Assembly: GCF_018446385.1 (NCBI RefSeq)
Contig: NC_056001.1
Coordinates: forward strand, 107,300,436 to 107,364,435
Direction of reading: 5' to 3'
Length of the DNA: 64,000 nucleotides
Source: Zingiber officinale
Taxonomy: Eukaryota > Streptophyta > Magnoliopsida > Zingiberales > Zingiberaceae
Both the position numbers and the translations under genes were made by a program. Shown one piece after another: positions 13,176-23,361 of the stretch (position 1 is the first letter of the stretch; the number at the start of each line of letters is the position of its first letter). The notes under the pieces were generated by a model, which was not told the origin of the DNA, ran no database searches, and was given only the letters and a program-made list of their open reading frames with translations.

Positions 13176-13403
13176 ACACCTGGTTAGCTGGGTTTTGACC
13201 AAGCCAAAAGTCGTGGGTTCAATTCTCGGCTTGGACATTTTTTGTCGAAACTTCCTTCGTTTAGTAAAAATACCAAACGACCTCCAAAAATTACATAAAA
13301 ATACTCTAAAAATTTCTAAAAATCCCTAGAATATTTCTATAGCATTTTTAAATATTTTTAAATTACTTTTAGGACTCTAATTGAGGAAATTTGGGGCGTT
13401 ACA

Positions 13404-13592
13404 TTTGAGTCATCGGTTCCTTCATGCAATTTGACTAGTCGGTCCTATAATTCTTTGGAGTTGTCGAATGGACCAACTCGATTGAGCTCCTCCTTGGTTA
13501 GGCCACATTGGAGTGTGTTCATCATCTTATAGTCGACTTGGGCCTTCATTTTCATTTCAGGACTCCACTTTTCCGAGTTTAGTCGTTCTCTA
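13404..13592 (-). pseudogene. Copia gag relic, UBN2 domain
   Basis: Minus-strand translation reads M-K-A-Q-V-D-Y-K-M-M-N-T-L-Q-C-G followed by L-T-K-E-E-L-N-R-V and L-V-K-L-H-E-G-T, typical of the UBN2/retrotran-gag domain of plant Copia gag. The right edge at 13592 is the insertion point of the gag-only element 13593-25097. The domain's N-terminal part resumes beyond it at 25098. Confidence 0.8.
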
Positions 13593-14573
13593 TGTAAGTA
13601 TCTCAAATAAGTTTTGATATGATTAACCAGGTTAAGTTAAGTCCTGCGGTATTTTGATCCTTGTGTCATAGTGTGCAGGAACTTAGGAACACAAGAAGTT
13701 GAGTGGAATATGCAGTGGGTGAGAAGCATGGCACGGGAATCGAGTCGACGAGTTCAGGTGCATCCAAGAGATAAGAAGCTGCGGAAGAGTACATCGGTGG
13801 AGTGAGAAGGGCACGCGTAGCACTTTCGAGAGACAAGAAGTCGAAACAGAAGGCTGCTCAAGGAGAAGGCTAGAGTTAGGTTCGGATGAGCTCAACTCTG
13901 GAAGGTTGGAGAATCACCCCAGGAACCAAAGAAGGAGCAAGCGACCGGAGAAGGAACCAATGGCCGGAGAAGGCACCGGACAGTCAACCTGAGGATGACT
14001 GCTTCGAGCGCCCGAACAAGATGGTCCGGGCACTCAGACCACCAAGGCACCTCATAGGCACCTCGTCACAGTGTCATTGCTGTGGATCACGTTTGGGTCC
14101 ACGTCAGCAACTATTCGAGTGCCTAGACATGGTCCAGGCGCCTGGACATGAAAAAAAATTCAATCTTGAATTCATTCTGTGGAGATAAAGTTTACCTCAT
14201 TAGGGCGCCCGGAGAGAATCTAGGCGCCTGGAATTGCCACCTCAGTAAATGGCTAGTTTTAACCATAGGACTATAAATAGAGCTCTAGTCTTTTTCATTG
14301 AGCACAACACTTACTGTAATCGAATTTCTATTCTATTTTTCAAGTTATGTACTTTTGTCAAAGGAGTCTGCTAGTTGAGCTTCACTTGCCTTAGATTTTC
14401 AATCTCACTGGTTGCCAACCAAGTAAACACTTTTGTCTTGTAGTTATTTTTATGTATTTTAGTTTTGTTTATTAAAAGTGTTTGTATTAACTTTAGTCAA
14501 AAGATTCGAAAAGGGTGTTTTTGTAATTTTTGGTAATTCACCCCTCCCTCTTGGCAATCACACAGGATCAACA
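13593..14573 (+). repeat. 5' LTR of gag-only element A
   Basis: It starts TGTAAGTATCTCAAA and ends GGATCAACA. It matches the 3' LTR starting at 16899 (TGTAAGTACCCC) across the aggaacttaggaacacaa segment, the ggcgcctgg-rich cluster, the TATA box and the cagttgagcttcacttgcc end. A TATA box ctataaatag is at 14271-14280. Short ggcgcc-type palindromes cluster at about 14005-14235, just upstream. Confidence 0.85.
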
Positions 14574-14575
14574 AT

Positions 14576-14587
14576 TGGTTTCAGAGC
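14576..14587 (+). other. Primer binding site of gag-only element A
   Basis: TGGTTTCAGAGC starts two bases after the LTR end ...caaca. It differs by one base from TGGTATCAGAGC, the usual plant PBS complementary to initiator Met tRNA. It fixes the element's orientation as +. Confidence 0.8.
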
Positions 14588-14619
14588 AAGAACACTTTAA
14601 AAGGACTAACCGCCGATCA

Positions 14620-15961
14620 AAGTAATGAAATCGACGACCAAACCAAGCCTCAACCCGCCAAAGTTTAAGAGAGAGTTCGTACACTAGAAACATTGAATGG
14701 AGGCATTTCTAAGAACATATTTTGAAATTCTTTTAATAATAAAGTATGATTTTATAGTTCCCAAGGATCAACAAGGAGAAGAAAAAGAAGAAATTTTTGG
14801 ATAAAGAATGAACAAAGTGACTTCGTAGCCAACAATAAAGCGGAATACCACTTGCTAAGTGTATTACTGCCTCAAGAAGTCAACCACATCGGAAGCTACA
14901 CCTTGGCCAAAGAACTCTGGGAGAAATTCCTAGAGCTCCATGAAGGAACATCCGAAGCAAAGCTTGCTTCATGGGATATTCTTCGGAGTAAGTTAACAAA
15001 CCTCCGCTTAGAAAAAGGTGAGACAGTGGCTCAACTACACATAAAGATCAAGGAGCTGATCACCGGACTAATCAATCTCAGTGAAACGGTAATCAACCAG
15101 GACTCGGTCTGCTATGCACTCTATGTCTTTCCCAGAACTCCAGAGTAAACCTCAATCATAGATGTCTACTACATCTCTAAGGACTTGGAGCTAAGTACCT
15201 TAGAAGAACTTTTTTTCAACATTAAAATTACATGAATCTAGATGTGCAAGTACAATAAAGGAGTCAAACCAGAACTTGGCACTGAGAGCCAAAAAGAAAG
15301 AAAAACCCAAGTCAGACTCAGACCTTGATGCAGACCAAGAAGCGTTTATGGTAAGAAAATTTTAAAAAAAAAATCTACCGGATTTAAAGAAATACAGACC
15401 AAGAAAAATCCAAGGAGCAAGCGAAAGATTCGATTCTACAATTGTTAGAAAGAAGAATACATGAAGGATGACTGCTTGAAGCTCAAGAAGGAGAAAGAAA
15501 AAGGGCCAAAGCGAAACAAGTACAAAAATCCCAAGGCCACTTGGGATGAAAGTTTGTTATCTGAATCCAAGATAGAAGCCTATATTGGACTAGCACTGAT
15601 GGCTAGTCATGAAGAAGCAAGCAACTCAAAAGCTAGCATCGATGAAGGGGGAGCTACATCTAAAGAAAGCAGCTGTGAAGAAGAAGAATCCAGCTTCAGA
15701 TCAAATTTGGTAAGTGAGGTATGTCTTCTACCACCTAACCAGTTATATTATGGTATAAAATCAATGTTCAAATCTTTATGTAAGTTTAAAACTAAGAATA
15801 TAAATTTGAAAATAATTTTAGCTAAAGCATGCCCACTAGAAGAAGTTGATAAAGTTAAAACTAAAAATACAAAATTTAAAGAACAAATAGAAAATTTTAA
15901 AAATTCTGCATGTTCAAATTTTGCTACTTCAAATTTAAGAAAATATCAAGGGATAAATTGA
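14620..15961 (+). pseudogene. Broken gag of element A
   Basis: The frame 14852-15148 has the UBN2-type gag domain: A-K-E-L-W-E-K-F-L-E-L-H-E-G-T near its start, then L-R-L-E-K-G-E-T-V-A-Q-L-H-I-K-I-K-E-L. The frame 15461-15961 continues with the zinc-knuckle C-terminal half (E-E-Y-M-K-D-D-C), lysine-rich and acidic segments and a coiled tail, ending at a stop (15959-15961). The frames are separated by stops and frameshifts, and the knuckle lacks a clear G-H. It is therefore non-functional gag. Confidence 0.75.
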
Positions 15962-16898
15962 TATTATAGATTTTATAAAGGTCAAATTAGAAAAGTAATA
16001 AGAAAATATATTCCAATAAAATTTTGATTAATATAGTAGGTAGGGAACAACCTATATTAGGTTCTAAAATCATGCTTAGGTTAAATCTTTATGCATATTT
16101 TAATTTTAATTTATTTTAATATTTTCATTGCATGCTTAAATTTTTTTAACTTTTTAAAATAAATTGTTTCATATCCTTTCCATTTGAAATCAATTATATC
16201 TTAATTTTTTCCATAAAAATTATTTTATTACTTATCCGTAGGAAAATTTTCAAAATTTACCCTTAATGAATTTCTACGATTTTTTAGAAAAATTTTAATT
16301 TTTAATATTAAAAATTCATAAAAAATAAATTTTTGGAAATCATTTTTTTTCAGATATAATTTTTATTTTATATATTTAAAAAAAGTTACAAGATTTTTAG
16401 AGTTCAAAATCTATTTTTAATTTTTTTTAGAAAATTACATCTCTCTTGATAAAATAATTTATAATTCTGATATCAATCTTGTTTACTCATAAATATTTTA
16501 TCACAATTCTAGATTATTGTATTTAATAGTATGAAAAAAAAATTAGAATTTTTTAAATAATAAAAATATTTTTAAAATTATTGTTTCAAAAACTAGTTTT
16601 TAAGTCATGAAAATTCAGATTTTTGAAAAATAATTCCCAGAATTTTTCTAAGTGTTAGTCACTATTTATGTATCCCTTAGAATTTTTCTAAATTTATTTC
16701 AATATTTACTCCTATTTTTAATATGATTAAAGGGGGAGAAATTGGAGGGGTAAAGTTATGACTTATTTGTAAAATATTAGTTGAACTTAAATTGCTTTAT
16801 TTATGTCAATTTATTTTTGTTAAATAAATTTTTATGTCTATTTTACCATAACTTTAACTGGGATTGATGCATATTAAAAATATTAAAAAGGGGAAGAT
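15962..16898 (+). other. AT-rich non-coding interior and PPT of element A
   Basis: There is no reading frame of note. The stretch has long AT runs and a purine tract aaagggggagaaattgg at about 16729-16745. A second purine tract, aaaaaggggaagatt (16885-16899), immediately precedes the 3' LTR and is the likely polypurine tract. A related AT-rich region, inverted, occurs at 60080-61050 next to another LTR of this family. Confidence 0.6.
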
Positions 16899-17650
16899 TG
16901 TAAGTACCCCAGGTAAGTTTTGATGTAATCAACCAGATTAAATTAGGTCCTTTGGTATTTTGATCTTTATGTCTAAATATGCAGGAACTTAGGAACACAA
17001 AAAGTCGAGCGAAAGACATAGTGGATGAGAAGGATGGCATGAGAATCGAGTCAACGGGCTCAAGTGCATCCGAGGGACGAGAAGCTGCGGAAGAGTACAT
17101 CGGTGGATTGAGAAGGACGCACATGGCGCTTCTGAGGGATGAGAAGCTGGAGCGAAAGACTGCTCGAGGGGAAGGCCAGAGTTGGATCCGGGTAAGCTTA
17201 ACTCTGGAAGGTCAGAGGATCACCCAAGGGGATCAGAGAAGGAGCTAATAATCGAAGAAGGCGTCGGACAATCAACATGAGGCTGACTACTCTAGGCTCC
17301 CAGACAAGATGGTTCGAACGCCCGAACCATCAAGGCACCTCATAGGTGCCTCGTCGTAGTGTCATTGTTGTGGATCACCTTCAGGTCCAGGTCAGCAACG
17401 ATCCAAGAGCCCGGACATGGTCTAGGTGCCCAAACATAAAAAAAATAATTCAATCTCGAAGTCATTGCATGAAGATAAAGTTTGCCTCACTGGGGGAGCT
17501 CGAAGAGGGTCCAGGCGTCTAGAGTTGCCACATCAGCAAATTGTTAGTTTCGACTAGAGAGCTATAAATAGATCACTGGTCTTCTTCATTGAACACAATA
17601 CTTATTGTAATCAAATTTCTATTTTGTTCTTCAAGTTCAGCACTTTCAAC
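16899..17650 (+). repeat. 3' LTR of element A, left part
   Basis: It starts TGTAAGTACCCCAGG after the PPT and carries a TATA box gctataaata at 17561-17570. It is interrupted after tcaac (17646-17650), the target duplication of the nested element. It resumes at 24838 and ends at 25097. Confidence 0.85.
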
Positions 17651-18198
17651 TGTTGGGACCGAAAAGTAACTAGAGGGGGGGGGGTGAATAGCTCTTCGCG
17701 TGCTCGTCGTCGGTGTTGCTCGTTTCTTCAGAGATATGCAGCGGAAATATAAGAAACAAAAGCATACAATGCTAACAAGGATGGTTTACTTGGTATCCAC
17801 CTCACAAGAGGTGACTAGTCCAAGGATCCACACCTACTCACGCACCCTGTGAAATCGCTCCTTTTCAGTAACTACTGAAGGCGGAGAAGCCCTACAAACC
17901 TCACAATACAAGAAGAAAGCAAGGGAAACAAATACAATAGATATCTTACAAGATATGGAATGAAAACCCTAACCCTAGCTTTCTTCTTCTTACTTTTGAT
18001 CCTCCTCTTGACTTGGGAAACCTCCAAGAACCTTCAATAACTGGCGATCTGAGCTTGAGAGAAGTGTGGAGAAGTCGCTGTGTTGATCTGAGATGAAATC
18101 GTGAAGTTCTACCGCAGCCATCGCACGCCTGCAGCTCAAATGCGACGCAACGGTCGGATCCCGATCGATTCGAAAGCTCCCAATCGATCGGGGAGGCT

Positions 18199-18459
18199 TT
18201 GGATCGATCCACGGATCGATCCAGAGCGCCTCTGTGCTCTTGGAAAACACCTGGATCTATCCACGGATCGATCCAGCGCTTATCGCGTGAACCAGTAGCG
18301 TCCCAATCGATCGGCTGATCTATTGGGACCTCTGGATCGATCCACTGATCGATCCAGAGGTTCTCTGTTCGCTGGGAAAGGCCTGGATCGATCCACTGAT
18401 CGATCCAGAGCTTTCTGTTCGCTGGGGAAAAGCCTGGATCGATCCACTGATCGATCCAG
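18199..18459. repeat. Array of gatcgatc inverted repeats in LTR U3
   Basis: Three perfect units, starting at 18332, 18383 and 18434 (51 bp apart), each consist of ctggatcgatc, spacer cact, and gatcgatccag. Two more degenerate units start at about 18199 and 18251. A fourth variant, ccaatcgatcggctgatctattgg, is at 18303. The same array is in the other LTR at about 23912-24162, one unit shorter. Related gatcgatc motifs recur in the element's interior at about 19975-20150. Confidence 0.9.
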
Positions 18460-18499
18460 CTCTTGGTTTTTGCCCAAAACCAAGTCCCAAGCCTCTCAA

Positions 18500-19112
18500 A
18501 CTAACATTCGGTCAACCTTGACCTGTTGGCACATCATGCCTAGCATCTGGTCACTCTCTTGACCTTCCAGGTCTCCCCACCAAGTGTCCGGTCAATCCCT
18601 TTGACCCACTTGGACTTTTCTCTTTGTGCCAAGTATCCGGTCACTCCCTTGACCTACTTGAACTTCCACCAGATGTCTGGTCAACCTTGACCCATCTGGA
18701 TTTCCTCATACCAAGTATCCAGTCAATCCTTTGGCCTACTTGGACTTCCCAACACCAGATGTCCGATCATCCTTGATCCATCTGGATTTTCCCTGTGCCT
18801 GGCTTCACTCGCCAGGACTTCCAATCTGCCTAGCTTCACTCACCAGGACTTTCTTCTTCCTGGCTTCACTCACCAGGTCTTTCACCTAGCTTCACTCACT
18901 AGGATTTTCACCTGGCTTCACTCATCAGGATTTTTTTCTGCTTGGCTTCACTCACCAGGACTTTCTTCTGCCTGACATCCCAGTTAGGACTTCCCAGTCA
19001 AGTATCCGGTCATCCTTGACCTACTTGACTCTTCTTCAATCAACCTTGTATTGTCAAACATCGAAACCCAAACCAAGACTCAAGCTTGATCAACTAGGTC
19101 AACCTTGACCTG
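18500..19112. promoter_or_regulatory. Cluster of W-box cores in LTR U3 of element B
   Basis: About a dozen TTGACC or TTGACT cores occur on the two strands, several as tight inverted pairs such as GGTCAA-cc-TTGACC at 18510-18523 and near 18678-18691 and 19099-19112. TTGAC[C/T] is the known core of the W-box bound by WRKY transcription factors. The position, at the 5' side of U3 on the element's sense strand, is where enhancers of plant LTRs lie. WRKY binding is inferred, not shown. Confidence 0.55.
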
Positions 19113-19130
19113 AGGGATGTTGCACCAACA

Positions 19131-21488
19131 ATCTCCCCCTTTTTGATATTTGACAATACTAACACTATCACTTACAATACCACATGTAAGTTAGGCTAAT
19201 CTCATAGCCTAAATATTCTTCATGCCACTAGGTAATGAATACATTAAGTTAAGCCCTTCATTTTCCCCCTAAGAGGGCAAACTCCCTCTAGGTAATGAAA
19301 GCCTAACTTACTCCCTTTCATTCTCCCCCTATTGGCACACATCAAACCATGCCCCATTTTTGGGCACACATCAACAAATTCACTTGTTGAAAACTCTCCC
19401 CCTGAAGAGTTGCTCATTGTTGTTCACAACTTCACTCGTTGTGATCAACACGATAATGAAGGTCTCATACCCTTCATTATCCTTAACCCTACATTCTCCC
19501 CCAATGTAGGCAAGTGCCCATCCTTGAGCATTATCCACTTGAAACCACTTGAATAATGAGGATATCCACTCCCCATTAAAGTTCAAACGCTCAACCTTGA
19601 GCATGTTCTTAACGGAAGGTTAACCACCTTCCAAAGTTCATTAAAAATAATTTTCATGTCTTTAAAGAGTCCCTCCCCCTAAAGACATGGTGGTAACTTC
19701 TGTTATTGCACCAACAATGACTTGGAATCCCTAAAACTTTAGGAAACCTAATTTTAGAAGTTTTGAGGTTCAAATATTTAAAATTTGAAACAAACCTCAA
19801 CCTAAACTTCAACTTAGCCTTCCTTAACCAATCCATCCTTGTTTTTTACACGAAAACACCTTTTTATGCATACAAATGTATTTTCAAGGGATTGGAATGG
19901 TTACCTAGACTAAAATAGGTTCAAAGATGCTGAAATCAGACCTTCCAAGCCAAAATCAGCATCTTCGATTGATTAGAGTTGGGTTCCAATCGATTGAACC
20001 CTGCTGAATCGATCCACTGATCGATTCAGTCTTCTTGGATCGATCGGCTGATCGATCCAGCGAGCTTCTGCTCGCGAGAAATACCTTCTTAATCGATTGG
20101 CTGATCGATTGAGGCACTCCAATCGATCCACCGATCGATTGAAGGCCTGAAATTGCTGAAATTCAATTTCAGCCAATTTCAGAAACCCCTAGAAAATTCT
20201 ACAAAATTCCAAAAATCATAAAAATTTGTGTAGACATTATTTAGGATATAATTTATCATGAAAAAATAGTTTTCTAGGAAAATATATCATATTTTCAAAG
20301 ATTGACATAAACTTGAGAACTCGCAAAAACTTTAGTGTTTTCTTCAAGTTTGTGTCTAACTATTCAATGGTGATTACTATCAAAAGATAGCCTTCACCAA
20401 GGTTTTTCAAAATTATTTTAAAAACATTTTCAAAACCAATATCCCACCATATTCCTTGGGCTTAATGCTCATTACTCGTACATTAGCTTTCCCAATGATG
20501 GGAAAACACATAACTATATGTTTTGATGAACTTAAAACTCAAAAGAATGCACTAAATCAACATCTTGAATTTTGTTCATCATCCTAACATCTCACTTGTA
20601 TCTAATGTGCACTAAAACACATACAAGTCATCTTATTGGTCTTTGTGAGATATAAAGTTTGGTTTTTACCCTAATCTAGGGATCATGCATATCTATCTAG
20701 GCATTTTGTGGATATTGAACATCCACTTAGGATGTTACTTGTTAATACCACTTGTTGACAACACTTGTTGATAAATGCCATTTGTCCTTGCTTTTAAGGA
20801 ATTAAACATAATGCATGATAATGTTATGGCATACATCAAAATGAAATAGCTTTCAAAAGAAAGATTCCTATAATTACATGATGTATGTATGACATGACAT
20901 GGTATTTTTATATTTTTCATAATAAGTCATGAATGAAAAAATAGACATGATGTCATGGCATATGATGGGCAAATAATCATGGCAAGGTTTAGCATAAATA
21001 AAATATACCTAGATTACCTATCTAAGTATCCTTAACCACTTAGCTAACTCAAAATATACAACTTGTTTTAACTTAAAACGTTAAACCTAGATTGCCCTAA
21101 ATGCTTCAAAGAAATGCCAAAACCTAAATTGACATTTATATTTCTCTTGATTTGTTTATGCCACTTAAAAATTAAGCATATCCTTAAATGTTGACATATT
21201 CCATTTTTCCTCAAGAATAATCACATAAATCAAGGCCCAGATTGCCTTAAATTTCTAAGAGAATACCAAAATCCCAACTTGGTATTTCTCTAGGTTTTCC
21301 CAATTTATGCCATTTTAAGATAAAATCAATTTCCACCATTAGGCACATTTTACTCTTTCAAGGAGTAAATAATAATTCCATTTCATTTTCAAAGGTTAAC
21401 AAAAACCTTGAAAATGCTCCTTGAGTGTCAATTTCCTCAAAGTTGGGTTAACTACCCTTCTAATCGGAGTTGACACTCTCTAACCCAT
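19131..21488. other. Non-coding interior of element B between gag and 3' LTR
   Basis: Only short frames occur. It begins with the PPT (19131-19144) and pyrimidine-rich tctccccct tracts at 19270-19500 that would be purine-rich on the sense strand. It includes gatcgatc palindromes at 19975-20150. In an autonomous Copia element protease, integrase and reverse transcriptase would lie here; none of their signatures was seen. Confidence 0.7.
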
Positions 21489-23228
21489 TTATGGGGTAGA
21501 GAAGATGCTCCTAGGAATCCAACACCTATTGGTGCTCCTTGGATGCTCTAGGTACTCACTAGGGATAACTTCCCTAGATACCTTCCTAGTGACCTTGTTG
21601 GGCTTCTTAGAAGCCTTGGTCACATTTTCTAGGTCAATTCTAGGGATAGCCTCCCTTGTGACCTTGTTAGTGACTTTCTTAGACTTCTTAGAAGTCTTAG
21701 TCACTTTGGTTGCAAAGATACTTCTAGGGATATCTTCCCTTGTATCCTTGACTTGACCTCTAGACTTAGGGTTTGTTCCATACCTATATGGAACCCTATG
21801 ATAACTAGGCACATCCTTTTTAGCTTTGGGTTTGTATCCCAACCCTCTATGGTCATTGGATGACTCTTGTAGTACTCCTAAACCTAGGTTTTGCTCATTT
21901 TGCCCTTTTAGGATATTTTCCATCCTTTTTAGGGTCTTTTCCATTTTATCAAGTCTTAACCTCAAGACTTGATTTTCTTTCCATAAATCCCTAGATTTTG
22001 GTTTTCTATTTAATCCTTGAGCGTTTTTATTTCTAGGTATATAGTTATTGATCTTAGTGTTCTTGCCTAATTTTTTATCTACATTCCTAGCCCTAGGTTG
22101 AGAGGTTTTAGCATGAAAAGCTACATGATTTTCTTTAACTTTATCATGCCTCCTATTTTCATGGTAAATAGCATTAAAATGATATAGGTTAGTACTTGCA
22201 TGCTCTTTACCATAATTCAAAGGGGTAGGCTCAATAAAAGATACCTTTCTTTTTACCTTGGAGGCTCCCCCTTGAATTGAGCTTCCTCCACGAGCCTTGA
22301 CCACCTTCTTCCCCTTGGGGCATTGACTTCGATAATGCCCCTTTTGATTGCACAAGAAACACACAATGTGCTCCTTGCTCTTCTTTGTTCCGGGGATGGT
22401 CTCCTTGGGCTTCTCCTTGCCCTTTTGTGTCACTTGACCCTTCTTCTTGGCCAAGTTGGGACACTTGCTCTTGTAGTGCCCACTTTCCCTACACTCAAAA
22501 CATATTATATGATTTTTATTTTTAATTGAACCATTTATACCTTCTTGTGTAGGGATGACACTTGCTCCTCCATTTGATATTTCTTGAATTTTGGAGGTGG
22601 CACCATCTTCTTCTTCTTCACTTGACCCAGATGTGGAGGCCTCTTCTTGCTCCGGGTTCATTGATCTACACTCCCCCTCAATCCTAGAGGTGGAGGCTTC
22701 ATCATCTTGTACATGGAACAAGGAGTATGCTCCCTCCTTGTTCTCTTCATTGCACTCCCTTGAAGATGAAGCTTCTTCTTGGACTTCCTCTTCTTCGGAA
22801 GTTGAGCATCTCTCAACTTCGGAGTCCTCCTCTTGGTCTTGCTCCAATGAGTCGCCCTCTTTGGATTCTTCTTGATTCGGTAAAGTGGAGGGGATCTCAT
22901 GAATTGATGCTAACTTGCTCCAAAGCTCCTTGGCATCCTTGAATTCCCCAACTTGAGCCAAAATATTGCTTGGCAATAAGTTGACCAAAAGCTTGGTCAC
23001 TTTATCGTTTGCCTTGCTCCTTTGAACTTGCTCTTGACTCCATTTGCTTTTCTTGAGAGGCTTGCCCTTGGAGTTTGTTGGAGCTTCAAATCCTTCCATG
23101 AGAGCAAACCATTGCTCTATCTCCATCATAAGAAAATTTTTGATTCTTGATTTCCAAGAATCGAAGCTTGTGGATGTGTATGGTGGAGCCACCCTTGTGT
23201 CAAATCCAAGTCCATCTTGGAATTGCAT
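21489..23228 (-). CDS. Gag protein of element B, intact
   Basis: One uninterrupted frame of 579 residues from the first in-frame Met after the PBS (23228). The frame is also open upstream, but only through the PBS into the LTR, so the longer version starting at 23513 (a GTG) is not used. The N-terminal 110 residues form a UBN2/retrotran-gag-type domain (S-F-D-S-W-K-S-R-I, later K-L-L-V-N-L-L-P-S and K-E-L-W-S-K-L). An acidic, serine-rich stretch follows. Two CCHC zinc knuckles come next, C-F-E-C-x4-GHY-x4-CP and C-F-L-C-x4-GHY-x4-CP. Then there is a basic region, a short coiled coil around L-R-L-R-L-D-K-M-E-K-T-L-K, and a basic tail ending in W-I-P-R shortly before the stop. In Copia polyproteins a W-V-P-K-like motif marks the gag-protease boundary, so the frame stops just where pol would begin. 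Gag packages element RNA; here it is the only protein retained. Confidence 0.88.
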   Translation of the reverse strand: MQFQDGLGFDTRVAPPYTSTSFDSWKSRIKNFLMMEIEQWFALMEGFEAPTNSKGKPLKKSKWSQEQVQRSKANDKVTKLLVNLLPSNILAQVGEFKDAKELWSKLASIHEIPSTLPNQEESKEGDSLEQDQEEDSEVERCSTSEEEEVQEEASSSRECNEENKEGAYSLFHVQDDEASTSRIEGECRSMNPEQEEASTSGSSEEEEDGATSKIQEISNGGASVIPTQEGINGSIKNKNHIICFECRESGHYKSKCPNLAKKKGQVTQKGKEKPKETIPGTKKSKEHIVCFLCNQKGHYRSQCPKGKKVVKARGGSSIQGGASKVKRKVSFIEPTPLNYGKEHASTNLYHFNAIYHENRRHDKVKENHVAFHAKTSQPRARNVDKKLGKNTKINNYIPRNKNAQGLNRKPKSRDLWKENQVLRLRLDKMEKTLKRMENILKGQNEQNLGLGVLQESSNDHRGLGYKPKAKKDVPSYHRVPYRYGTNPKSRGQVKDTREDIPRSIFATKVTKTSKKSKKVTNKVTREAIPRIDLENVTKASKKPNKVTRKVSREVIPSEYLEHPRSTNRCWIPRSIFSTP

Positions 23229-23347
23229 CTTGAAGTTGAGCTTCTTGAAATCTTTGACTTTTGATGAATTTGCTTCAACTTCTTCACCTCTAGCTTTGCT
23301 TGTTTTGTTTTCCCCTTCCGGCGATGATTCCGGTGAAGAGCAACCTT

Positions 23348-23359
23348 GCTCTGATACCA
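23348..23359 (-). other. Primer binding site of element B
   Basis: TGGTATCAGAGC on the minus strand is an exact match to the usual plant initiator-Met-tRNA PBS. It is two bases downstream of the 5' LTR end. Confidence 0.92.
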
Positions 23360-23361
23360 CT

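Larger units (their letters stand above)
10987..13403 (+). mobile_element. Solo LTR, chromovirus (Del/Tekay)-like, 2417 bp, TSD TTTGA
   Basis: The boundaries are TGTAACACCCC at the left and GGGGCGTTACA at the right, the terminal style of Del/Tekay-type Ty3 LTRs. A perfect 5-bp target duplication, tttga, flanks it (10982-10986 and 13404-13408), and gag coding continues on either side. Internally it carries three tandem arrays (11758-11957, about 12190-12620, 12845-13175) and a tRNA-like stretch near 13168-13240. No internal domain or second LTR remains. Strand is assigned from the TGTAACACCCC start and is provisional. Confidence 0.85.
17651..19130 (-). repeat. 3' LTR of element B (1480 bp)
   Basis: On the minus strand it starts TGTTGGTGCAACATCCC and ends TTTTCGGTCCCAACA. 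Going 5' to 3' there is a W-box-rich zone with repeated cttcactcaccagg-type motifs (about 19110-18500), then a palindrome array of gatcgatc units (18459-18199), then the remainder. No clear TATA box was found below the palindromes, unlike other LTRs in the window. Confidence 0.9.
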
